From assembly GCA_020310875.1 (NCBI GenBank), contig CM035416.1:76557080-76621079 (forward strand): a stretch of 64,000 bases of DNA, given 5' to 3'. This stretch comes from Ceratopteris richardii (taxonomy: Eukaryota > Streptophyta > Polypodiopsida > Polypodiales > Pteridaceae). The position numbers and the translations under genes were made by a program. How positions within the stretch are numbered: position 1 is the stretch's first letter; every line of letters begins with the position of its first letter. Shown in pieces: positions 11,414 to 21,284 of this stretch. The notes under the pieces were generated by a model that was not told the origin of the DNA, did not search any database, and saw only the letters and a program-made list of their open reading frames with translations.

Positions 11414-11880
11414 ACTACTGTGATTGCCTGACTCGCTACATCGATTCTTACTCTCACAGTAGTATAGGACACGACAATAGATCTATTGAGATTGTTTGAA
11501 TTGCCACGTCGATTCCTACTCTCTCAATAATATAGGGAGTATGTAGGGACTATTGTAATTGTCTGATTCTTTGACCCTTACTCTCACAATAGTCACTTAG
11601 ATTCTGATGAAAACACTTAGTGTAGGTCACAAGGTGTATAGAAACTATTGTGATTGTTTGATTCTTTAACTCTTACTATCACAATAGTCACTTAGATTCT
11701 GATGAGAATACTTAGTGTAGGTCACAAGGTGTATAGAAACTATTGTGATTGTCTGATTCTTTGGCTCTTACTATCACAATAGTTATATATAGTTATGTGA
11801 CAAAACTCATACATAGTATAGTGAATGTGTATGAACTATTATAAATGTTTGATTCTTTGACTCTTACATTCTTAATAGTT
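11414..11880 (+). repeat. array of six hairpins with covarying arms
   Basis: Six inverted repeats sit in a row, each with arms of 8-12 bases around a loop of about 22-31 bases. Arms: 11414-11423/11454-11463 (ACTACTGTGA), 11484-11491/11522-11529 (TATTGAGA), 11548-11556/11586-11594 (GACTATTGT), 11644-11654/11678-11688 (ACTATTGTGAT), 11738-11749/11773-11784 (AACTATTGTGAT), 11834-11841/11873-11880 (AACTATTA). The last four are spaced 95-96 bases apart and the spacers between units 3-4 and 4-5 are near identical. Where an arm base differs between units, its partner differs to match. The loops share TGATTCTTTGACTCTTA-like sequence. The array sits upstream of the kinase-like gene. Confidence 0.9.
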
Positions 11881-12009
11881 ACATAAATTCACTTCAAGAT
11901 TATACTTACACTTTCTATTCAATTATACATCTACTTATTTAACTATGCATATGTCTATCATTTGTGTACACATACTATTGATTTATTTATCCATACACTT
12001 ATTGATAGT

Positions 12010-12030
12010 CTATTTTTTATTTTTGCACAG
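12010..12030 (+). promoter_or_regulatory. possible 3' splice site before the kinase-like reading
   Basis: A T-rich tract followed by GCACAG directly abuts the ATG at 12031. This is a textbook acceptor shape. If real, the hairpin array would lie in a 5' UTR intron or first exon. I saw no convincing paired donor, so this is inference. Confidence 0.4.
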
Positions 12031-13387
12031 ATGGCACGTAAAATAAACAAGCAAGAGCGAAAATTTTTAGAAGAATTTGTGTGCTCCTACATGTATCGAA
12101 TGAAAGAAGATGAAATGAGTATAGCCATGGACACATCTAGTTACAAAGATTTCATTGTGCAATTATCCATAACAATATTTATTAATATTGAAGATAAATT
12201 TGGCAGGGTGTCTGGTGGAGCACAGGTATTAGATGAGAAAATGTCAAAAGAGCTTACACATATATTTGGACAAATCATCAAAGTAGTAGAGTCATTGGTG
12301 GTGGATATCACTAGTATGCCTGGATTCATTGATAAAATTAAATTTATCGATTTACATTATCAGAATATGAAGAGAGGAAAGCGATTAAAACTCAACACGA
12401 CTGAACACCTTATGAGGGCATAGATAGATCCAAATACAAGAGATGCATATGTGAATCTAGGAGATCAAACATTGAACAATCTTTGTTTGCTCCCATATTC
12501 CTCTATTCTTTTCGAAGATGCAACTCTCGTGGGGGAAGGACAATATGGAATGATCCATAAAGTCAAAATATCCCACCCGAGATTCAATAATGAAGTATTT
12601 GTTGCCAAGCTATTCAAAATAAATAGTGCTAACATACAAACACGAGAGAATGAAGACATCAATGAAGCCACAATGTTATCTATTACGCACAGTGGAATTA
12701 TTAGTCCACTTGGTATAGCCAGAAACCATAGCAAAAGCTCATGCCTTATTTTGAAATTTTGGAATGGCGGTACATTGGACATGTGGCTAGAAAGAATGAA
12801 GAAGGAATACCTAAACGTACCACAAAGTAGAGGTGTGGAGGACACAGAAGGAGACATAACAACCATGAAAACAAACATTTGGAAGGTGATCAACGACTTA
12901 TTACAAACAATATCATTTTTACACACTTGTAATATATCCCATAACGATCTCCATCCAGGCAACATCTTGTTTCTTTGACGATCAACATGCTTATATCGGA
13001 TTATGTGGTTTTGGTAGAGAGACATATTTACCAATCAAAAAATGTTTTCCAAAGCTACCTAATTTACTAATATCAACTAGAAATGAGTGGATTCGAAAGT
13101 ACTGGTGGATTGCACCCGAATGCATATCCACTAATCCTCCACCTTTTAGTAAGAGTCTGGAGATATTTAGAGTTTCGATACTCCTATTACAACTCTTGAA
13201 ATATATAGATTTCAATAGTTATCCCATTGATAAGAATGGGATTTACAAGTTCAAATATGCTTTAGAATTAGCTTATGACAAAGATGTATCAAAAAGAGTA
13301 GACGCACATGAACTGCTTAGAGTATTCTCGCATCTAACTCGATATGGTTTAAAGATATCCATGATAGATGGATTAAGACCATATTGA
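12031..13387 (+). pseudogene. protein-kinase-like gene, decayed, pseudokinase features
   Basis: The reading starts MARKINKQERKF and has an N-terminal helical region of about 130 residues that I do not recognise, then a kinase fold. The Gly-rich loop is GEGQYG near 12532. The beta-3 Lys is in VAKLF near 12605 and the alpha-C Glu in INEATML near 12660. The catalytic loop is HNDLHPGN near 12940 (Asp and Asn kept, non-RD). CGFG near 13005 stands where DFG should be, so the metal-binding Asp is lost. APE in WWIAPECIS is near 13115, and the C-lobe ends RPY. As it stands there is one in-frame stop near 12421 and one frame change near 12975, so it is a pseudogene or a sequence with unusual processing. 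No transposon domains adjoin it. Origin (host family or captured gene) unknown. Confidence 0.75.
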
Positions 13388-13595
13388 AAATGATATGTAT
13401 TCATTTGAACTATCTGGATTAAATGATATAGATTCATTTGCATTAAGTGGAGTAAATGTTATGGATTCATTTTCATTAAGTGGAGTAAATGTTGTGGTAT
13501 CATTGAGTTAAGTGGATGAAATGAAGTGTAATCATTTATAATATGTGAATTAAATGATGTGGATTTATTTGAATTATGTGGAGTAAATGAAGTGG
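13386..13595 (+). repeat. degenerate 33-bp repeat encoding an 11-residue motif
   Basis: Directly after the kinase stop, units such as AATGATATAGATTCATTTGC recur every 33 bases. In one frame they read NDMYSFELSGL, NDIDSFALSGV, NVMDSFSLSGV, an 11-residue repeat that holds for about four units and then decays. A period divisible by three with conserved Ser-Phe and Leu-Ser-Gly suggests it was once translated, perhaps as a C-terminal tail of the kinase-like protein in another frame. Confidence 0.7.
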
Positions 13596-14725
13596 TAGAG
13601 CATGACTGGTTCATGGACTTAGTAACTAAAGCAGGATTATTATCCCTATCAGGACTTTGAGAAGCTCAATTCATATAAATTTGATTTGGAAAATTTGAAG
13701 CTTGGTTGGTCCAAACGTCTAACTTGGATGTTTGTACAATGGTTCACTTCCATCCAATAGTTACTTGATTTTTTTTTCACCTGCCTGGAGGACTCCTTTG
13801 TCCTAATGGGCTTGAAAATCCTATGTAAACTGTAGGAGAAAGTTTTCCATTCACCTTGGTTCAACCTTAATATATCTTGACCAAGTCAAATTCAAAATGA
13901 AAATCATCCAGCTTAGGACACTTTTCTCAAAGACTTTAACTAAAACTTCTTGGGAATTGTCAATCTTATGAGCAATTTCTAACTTCACTATTCTAGAGTG
14001 TACACAAACTCTAGAAAGTCATGAGAGTTATGCTAGTAATTGGAAGAAAACCCAAATGAATAAGTCAACCTTGGACTGATATAAACTTGCTATGAGTCAA
14101 ATACTTGATGACCCAAGACTTTAACTTCTTAACAATCTATTTCAACAAGGTATTGAAGCAATTTTTTTTCTATCTTCAAGAGAGGAACTCGAGTGTCAAA
14201 AATATTCATAGATTAAATCTAAACATCATCTAACCACAAGAAAATAGTGTGGTATCCATCATCAATGTGTCAAACCACTGAGGTTTTATTGATGAGTTTT
14301 CTACTTAAACAATGATTCACTTGAGACTAAGTTCATGCCTATATTCAATCTTTATGAGTGCTTACTAGGAATGCAATTCTTGTGCATTGCTTTGAGTCAA
14401 AGGATTGAATTTATCGAGTTACACTAGTAACTTAGTGCTTGACTTAGTTAATCCATTCCTTAGTCAAAAAGATCATTTCAATGTCACTTTTGAAATGTAA
14501 CAAATATTTTTGATCAACAACACTTAATGTTGAAGTGTTTCATAATTCAAATAAGAACAAGTCTTTATTTAAAAAGAAGATCTTCAAAGTTACCAACTTT
14601 ACCAACTTCGTTTTTAGAACATGACCATGTTCTTCCGATTTAAGAACATGAGACTTGGAGGTTGCCTATGGTTATTATATATAGCTTTATTTTCGAGGAT
14701 GAAAATCTTTCCCAAGAGGGAATAA
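13596..14725. other. spacer without recognisable genes
   Basis: AT-rich, no ORF with family motifs on either strand, no clear repeats. Confidence 0.4.
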
Positions 14726-15264
14726 TGTAATAAAGTAAGTCTATGAATTAAGAGTCTGTCTTGTTCAGACACATCTAAAATCGGACACCCTTTGGTCACT
14801 CATGTGTATGGCCAAAGATCTTGAGACTAGAATTAAGTATAAGTTCATGTGCTCTCTTGAACAAGTAATCCACTTAGCCTAGTGGTTAAGTCTCAAGGTT
14901 TCAAAAGAGGAGGTCTTGGGTTCAACCCCCATGGGGAAGAGAATTTTTCCCAAAGAGCATTAGAGCCTTCTAACTCAAGTTAACATGAGTTAACTTGAGA
15001 CTAGTGAGACTTAACTCGAGTGGTGAGTATACCAACCACTATTGGACTCTAGTAGAAGGTACTAAAACAATGGTCGAGATCACTCCAATCAATAGTAGAC
15101 TCTAGTGGAAGATGTTAAAGGAGTGGAGGAGATTGAACATGCACTTGTGGACTCTAGTTATATTTGTGGTCCTCGTTGATTCGAGCAGTTATATATACAG
15201 GCATAAGGTTGGGAGGAGAGTCATCTCTCTAGCAAATGGTGGTTCTAATTCTTAGTTTCTTACA
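14726..15264 (+). repeat. LTR, left arm of an inverted LTR pair
   Basis: It begins TGTAATAAAGTAAG and ends TTTCTTACA (TG...CA). Its whole length matches the reverse complement of 15280-15821 with scattered differences. Similarity stops sharply at the TG on the left, which sets the boundary. It contains a tRNA-like box A/box B pair and a TATATATA motif near 15190. Confidence 0.85.
14870..14932 (+). ncRNA. tRNA-like Pol III promoter inside the left LTR
   Basis: TTAGCCTAGTGG (14874-14885) matches a tRNA box A and GGGTTCAACCCCC (14918-14930) a box B. The 44-base distance is that of a real tRNA. I see no full acceptor stem, so it is tRNA-derived rather than a tRNA gene. It may be native to the LTR or a SINE piece that inserted before the LTRs separated. 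Confidence 0.65.
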
Positions 15265-15279
15265 TTGCTCTGATACCAA
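15265..15279 (-). other. primer binding site between two inverted LTRs
   Basis: On the minus strand this reads TTGGTATCAGAGCAA, the initiator-tRNA-Met site used by most plant copia elements and by TRIMs. It follows the CA end of the right LTR (minus strand) exactly as in a normal 5' end, but the next base already belongs to the left, oppositely oriented LTR. Confidence 0.9.
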
Positions 15280-15821
15280 TGTAGGAAACTAAGAATTATG
15301 ACCACCACATGCTAGAGAGATGACTCTCCTCCCAACCAATGCCTGTACATATAGCTGCTCGAATTAATGAGGACCACAAATATAACTAGTCCACAAGTGC
15401 ATGTGCAATCTCCTCCACTCCTTTAATATCTTCCACTAGAGTCTACTTTTGGTTTGGAGTGATATCGACCACTGCTTTCGTACCTTCTACTAGAGTCCAC
15501 TAGTGGTTGGTGTACTTGCCACTCAAGTTAAGTCTCACTGGATGCAAGTTAACTCAAGTTAACTAGAGTTAGAAGGTTCTAGAGATCCTTGGGCAAAAGG
15601 ATCTCCCCATGCTTCTCATGGGGGTTGAACCCAAGACCTCCTCCTTCACAACCTTGAGACTTAACCACTAGGCTAAGTGGATCACTTGTAGAGAGCACAT
15701 GAACTTATGCTTAAGTCTAGTCTCGAGATCTTTAGCCATACACATGAGTGACCAAACGGTGTCCAATTTTTTATCTGTCTGAACCTCTTCGACACTTAGA
15801 TCATAGACTTACTTTATTACA
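15280..15821 (-). repeat. LTR, right arm of an inverted LTR pair
   Basis: On the minus strand it starts TGTAATAAAGTAAG at 15821 and ends GTTTCCTACA at 15280, next to the primer binding site. It is 542 bases against 539 for the left arm. The outer flanks (AATAA left, AAAAT right) do not form a target duplication. Confidence 0.85.
15618..15682 (-). ncRNA. tRNA-like Pol III promoter inside the right LTR
   Basis: This is the counterpart of the left-arm copy: on the minus strand TTAGCCTAGTGG (15676-15665) and GGGTTCAACCCCC (near 15630-15618) keep the same spacing. Both boxes survive in both arms although other positions differ. Confidence 0.65.
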
Positions 15822-15955
15822 AAAATCATCATTGATTTAATGATATATTTTTAAAATAGTTAGGACTATTCCTTGTCGGATGTGCTTGAGCCTTGCCTCT
15901 CTCGCTATCCTTCTTGTCTAAGGATTGCTTGCCTGCTAATTCGTCCTTGGATAAT

Positions 15956-17535
15956 AACATTCAACATGCTAAAAATCATCTTTAGAGTATAAAAATATAT
16001 CATCAAGAAGTACCAAGATGAATTCATCTATGTAATCATGAAAAATATTGTTCATTAAGCACATGAACGTGGCAAGAGCTATTGTTAATGCAAAAGGTAA
16101 AACTATAAACTTCTAGTGTCCATAACATGTTCTAAAATTTGTCTTGTGTATATCTTCTGGTTTCATCCTAATTTTGTGATATCCAAATCTTAATTCAATC
16201 TTAGTGAATGGATTCACTTTGCTTAATTGACCTAATAAGTCATCTATGTGAGGGAGTGGGTACTTATTTTTAATTATCCTTTTATTCAACCCCCTATAGT
16301 CAATACATAACCTATAAGAGCCATCTTTCTTATGTTGAAGTAAAATAGGTGCTCCCCAAGGTGAAACACTCGGTCTTATCAAGCCTTTCTTCAAAAGATC
16401 ATCTAATTGAATCTTAATCTTGTTTAATTAACCTACATTAAATCTATAGGGTGCTCTAGAATATGGCTTGCTCCCCAGATATAGGTCAATGGTGTGGTCA
16501 ATCTGCCTAGGTGGAGGTATACGAGGCATGTTTTCTCGAAATACATCCGCATATTCTTTTAAAAGGTTTTCTACATAATTCAAAAGATTTTTAATCATTA
16601 TCTTCCTCATGCATATTTTTCACATACACTACAAATGTTCTACAGTCATCACGTATACCTCCAATTATTTGTATAGCAAAAATGAGATTAGGCTTAGGAT
16701 TTTGTGCATCACTTAGAATGTGGATAGATTCACCATCTAGCCTTAAAATGATTGTTCTTTAATCGCAACTAATTGTTATGGAGTTTTGAAGTAACTAGTG
16801 CATGCATATAGTTGCATCACTCTATTTCCAATCACATGGAAACTCCCAAAAAGACACCTATCAGAAAAAGTAAATGTAAGGTTTTCAATGATCCTTTTAT
16901 ATAGTATTGCACATCTCTATAGGCCTTGTTATCTGCATATTTAGGGGTATCCCTAAATTCTTTACCAATTTGAATGATAGAAAACAAAGCATACTACCCA
17001 AGTCGATGAAAAATTCTATTTTATGGGTAGAAATGATACTCAAAATTATAATTACAAAAGCCCTTGGGAAAGAACTAGTCACTATGGAGCCTAAAGTAGA
17101 GTTAGGGAACTTACCTTCACCATTTGATTTATCACTTGTTTCACCTTCCTCAATGATGTTTATCATGTTCAATTGTGTAGGCCGAAAGATTTCTTTGTTC
17201 AGGCATTCATATGTACAATGCCCTTGCTTCCCATAATGAAAACACAAATCCAATCTTTTTGCCCCACTCAATAAAATGAGGATCTTGCTATGAATGGATG
17301 GGTGGATGCCTCCTTTGGTTTTCCACATGAGCAGGATTCTTACCTTGATTATTAAAAGAAGAAGTCTTCTTTGAATTGTTCATGTTTCTTGTGGTAGGTC
17401 TTTGTGGCCTATGTCCCATCACAATGAATGTAGTTCTATTCACCTTCTTCATATTGAACTTCTCCATCTTCTCAAAATTCTTGGCCATCACAACAACATC
17501 CACGAAATCAACACATCTAGATCCCTTCACAGATC
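15956..17535 (-). mobile_element. Ty3/gypsy fragment: gag end, protease, RT start
   Basis: From right to left on the minus strand: a gag C-terminal region rich in Asn/Lys (17569-17288), a CCHC knuckle CFHYGKQGHCTYEC near 17230, a protease-like stretch (IEFFIDLGSMLCFLS) near 17020, the pre-RT segment (EYADVFRENMP, DHTIDLYLGSKPYS) at 16600-16440, and RT fingers/palm ([28 protein letters not shown]) at 16390-16110, fading near 15960. Broken repeatedly; both ends are truncated by neighbours. Confidence 0.88.
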
Positions 17536-17539
17536 CCTT

Positions 17540-19524
17540 CAATAAACTTGCTCTTGACAACATCACCAAGGGCTACAAAGAACCAGCTATGGATGGAGTT
17601 CACAACCTTGGAGAAGAAACCAAAGCATACTGTAGCTAACTATTTAACCAAGATGAAGGATGTCGCTGACCAACTTGGGAGCATTGGAGAAGAGATAGAA
17701 GAGGAGCAGATAGTAAGGCAGATCATAAATGGCATCAAAGCTGATGATAAGTGGGACTTCTTCACCATAGCAATGGACCTATATATGGATATGCAAATAC
17801 TTGACCTCAACACATTGATGGGGCAACTTTGCACACATGAGACAAAGATCAACAAGAATGGAGACAACTCTAGAGGTAATCAATCTTCTGCCCTTTACAC
17901 AGATAGAAATAAAAGTAAAGATAAAGGCAAAGGTAAAAAGAATGAAGAAGAGGCTAGTACCTCTCAAGTGAACTTCACAGGAAGAGGAAGAGGTACTAGA
18001 GGAAGGGGCAGAGGAGGAAAGCAAGGCAGGGGGACATCATACAACACTTCACCTTGCAATATCTATGGCCTAACCAATCACACCACAAATGAGTGCTTCA
18101 AGAACACAAGGAATCAGAGAGGAAGAGGCTTCCATAAAGGAAGGTATGGACAATCTAGAGGCAGGCTCAACAATGGAGGAAGCAATTACCATCACAACTA
18201 CAACCAAGGCTACAACAACAACGATCAAGGAGGCTTTAGAAGTAGAAGAGATTATAACAACTACAGAGAAGACCAAGAGGACTCTCTACCGATCATGAAC
18301 ATGACATCCAAGCAAGGTAAAGATGATGAGAATCTTTTCTATATTGATTCTGGATGTTCCAATCATGTGGCTAGAAATGTAGCATTGCTATCTGATCTTG
18401 AAGAACCTAAAGGGGAAGCATGAAGTGCAGACAGATGATGACACTAGACACTCCATTAAGAAGATTGGAAATGTCAAGGGTTTTGATGGTAACATGAACT
18501 TTTTAAGTAAGGTTTTATATGTGCCAACTATAACACAAAACCTAATTAGTGTTGGGCAGATTGTTGAGAAAGGCTTACAGGTTAGATTCACAAGGCATGA
18601 GCATATGTGGAAGACCCTCAACAAGGCTTCAAGAGGATTGCAAAAGGTGAGAAATCCGGTAGACTCTTTACATTTGAGGTTGAAGATACTAGAAACATTG
18701 CACTCTTCAATTACAAAGATCAAACCTTATCTGAACTAGAGATATGGCATAAAAGGATAGGTCGTATAGGTGAAAGAATAATAACAACAAATATGCAGGG
18801 ATCAAAGTGTGCTTATCCTTCCAAATGTGTCTAAGCAACACATGATTTAAAACGTGGAACATGCCAATTCGACAAATCTCACAAGCAACCATTCAATAGA
18901 AAAGGATACATGTATGAAGACTACTTGGAGCTTGTGCACACACATGTGTGGGGTCCTAGCAGAGAACCATCAATCTCAGGTTCAAGTACTATGTTTCATT
19001 CATAGATGATTATAGTAGATGGAAAATTCTTTACTTCATGAAGCATAAAGATGAAGTGTTTACTTGCTTTAAGAAATTTTTGGCATTGGTTGAGAACCAA
19101 ACGTGTAGAAGCTTGAAGAGGATCAAATCTGATGGAGGTGGTGAGTATTTCTCTCATGAATTTGACTCATTCTTATTGGAGAGAGGTATAAAGAGAGAGG
19201 TCACAACAAGATACACTCCTGAACAAAATGGAGTCGCAGAGAGGAGGAGTAGACTGATAGTAGAGGCTGCAAGATCAATGTTGAATGAAAAGAAACTACC
19301 AAATTACCTATGGGCAAAGGCTGTTTCCACAGCCACATACTTGATTAATAGGCCCCCATCCAAATCCTTGGATGGAATGACACCTTATGAGGCATAGAAT
19401 GGTAGGAGACCCTCATTGGACCATTGTAAAATATTTGGGTGCATTGTTTATGCACATAGACCCTCATAGATTAGAGGGAAGCTTGATCCAAAAGCTAAAA
19501 AGTGCATATTTATTGGCTATGTAT
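17540..19524 (+). mobile_element. Ty1/copia fragment: gag to integrase
   Basis: Gag (LWMEFTTLEKKPKHTVANYL, GQLCTHETKINK), an Arg/Gly-rich tail with CNIYGLTNHTTNEC near 18050, protease (FYIDSGCSNHVARN near 18335), GAG-pre-integrase, then integrase with RIKSDGGGEYFSHEFDSF near 19110, RYTPEQNGVAERRSRLIVEA near 19210 and KSLDGMTPYEA near 19365. Homology stops inside integrase at about 19524, where gypsy sequence of the other strand begins. Old and broken. Confidence 0.9.
17548..18423 (+). pseudogene. copia gag with RGG-rich tail and protease start
   Basis: A reading of about 290 residues. The N-terminal UBN2-like gag covers roughly residues 1-110, followed by a Lys/Glu-rich segment and a long Arg-Gly-Gly/Asn-rich stretch (about residues 145-240) enclosing one zinc-knuckle-like motif, and ends just after the protease DSG site. 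The RGG stretch is expected to bind RNA. The left end is fused to foreign sequence. Confidence 0.8.
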
Positions 19525-20850
19525 CAGTCTTTTTCATAGGAAAGAAATGTGCCATCTTGGTAAGTCGATCAACTACCACAAATATGGTATCATGTTTACT
19601 TCTAGTTGTACGCAATTTAGTGATGAAGTCCATAAAAATAAACTCCCACTTCTAATTTGGAACATCCAAAGGTTTTCACATTCCATGCATTCTTTTAAAC
19701 TCAAATTTCACCTATTGGCACTTTAAACATGCACTAACATATTTTCTAATATCCCACTTCATACATGGAAAAAAGTATGAATATTTCAATTTAACATAGG
19801 TCCTTGAATAATCTGGATGTGCACAAAAAGGTGCATCATCACAATCATGTAATGTTTGAACTTTCAATAGAGACTAAAAGATATGCATAATCAATCGTTA
19901 CAATATAAAGATCCATTCTACAAATGAAATTTGTCTTGATACATCGATCGTTGTTTGCATGAAAAAATTCAAGATAGATGCATAAAAAGAGTCATGTTAT
20001 AGTTCTTCTTGAATTTGATTGAGAAAATCACAATTTATTATAGAAAGGAGATTACATAAAGGTTACTGACTCAATGCATCAACCACCTTATTTTCCTTAC
20101 CAAACAAATACCTCATGCAGAAATCATACTCACTTAATAATTCCATCCAAAAATTTTGCCTATTGTTAAGAGATGGTTGTGCAAAAATGTATTTTAGACT
20201 CTAGTGATTTGCTTTCAATTCATACTTAACCCCTAACCATATTACATGTACAACAACAAGCATTTCTATTTCATGAGTAGGATAATTAAGTTCATGTTTT
20301 CATAATTTTCTAGATTCATATGCAACCACCCTACCATCCTGTGAAAGAACACATCCTATTTCACTACCACTTGCATCACATGCAATCACAAAAGGTTTTC
20401 CCATTTCTTGTATTTTCAAAACACGATTTTCAATGAATTTTGTTTCAATGATTCACATGATTTTTGACAGGCATTACTTCATACAAATCCTTCATTCTTT
20501 TCAATTAACTCTATGAGCGTATTAGCTACCTTAGAGAAATCCTTAATATGTGCTCTTTCGTATGCACAAATCCTAAAACACTTCTAACATCCCTTACAAT
20601 TTTAAGAACTTTCTAATCAACTATTGTTTTCACTTTATCCTTGCCTATATGAGTTCCCTCTTTAGATATGACTCTTCCTAGATACACAAGCTTATCCTTA
20701 GCAAAGAAACACTTACTCTTCTTTCCATAGAATTTCTCTTCCCTAAGAGTTTGCAAATTCTTATTGAGATGTACAACATGCCTCGTGTTGCATACCAAAA
20801 TTTTGCAAAATCCTACATTTGTAGTAGTCAAGTGCTTTCTTTAGAGGTAC
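19525..20850 (-). mobile_element. Ty3/gypsy fragment: RT end, RNase H, integrase
   Basis: On the minus strand: the RT thumb with KNLQTLREEKFYGKKSKCFF and YLGRVISKEG near 20780-20650, then RNase H-like sequence (SEIGCVLSQDGR near 20350, KHELNYPTHEIEML near 20290) and integrase zinc-finger and core pieces (CMKWDIRKYVSACLKCQ near 19750) down to 19525. The order relative to the gypsy piece at 15956-17535 is not that of one continuous element, so they are probably separate insertions or rearranged. Confidence 0.82.
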
Positions 20851-21284
20851 CTATCAAAAGTAGAAGAAAAGCAACAAAAGACATATCTAAAGACATCCAC
20901 AAGTGTGCATGAGAAGATGTATGCATCAAAATCATGGATTCAAATAATATTATAGAAGCCCAATTTTATTTAAGTGTTGGAAAAATCCACACTTTACATG
21001 GCCTTCTAACTCAAAACTAATGCGGAATTCCAAAATTCTTGTAAGAGGCAAAAGTTTTCAGCTCTGTAGAGCACACATCCTCCAAGTGTTGAAAACTTCC
21101 TCTAAGAGAGGACCTCGAAAGATCTTCCTCTAGTGCTTTAGCTCCTTGAGAAGATGCAAAACAATGAGGGAAAATCCTCATTATATAGCTTGTGTAAGTT
21201 CTTGAAAAGCACTTCAAAAAGCACGATCACCACATCATACTGAAAATCTATGATCTCTAAAATCAAGGTCAAAATAAATATTTG
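20851..21284. other. spacer without recognisable genes
   Basis: Short AT-rich interval between the gypsy fragment and the leader of the next copia. It could be gypsy leader or LTR, but no repeat partner is visible. Confidence 0.35.

Noticed and set aside
12465-13034. 189-residue minus-strand ORF
   Set aside because: It lies opposite the kinase-like reading, which has ordered catalytic motifs; the minus-strand reading has none.
14870-14932. Functional tRNA gene
   Set aside because: Boxes A and B are good but no acceptor stem pairing is evident, and the sequence lies inside an LTR.
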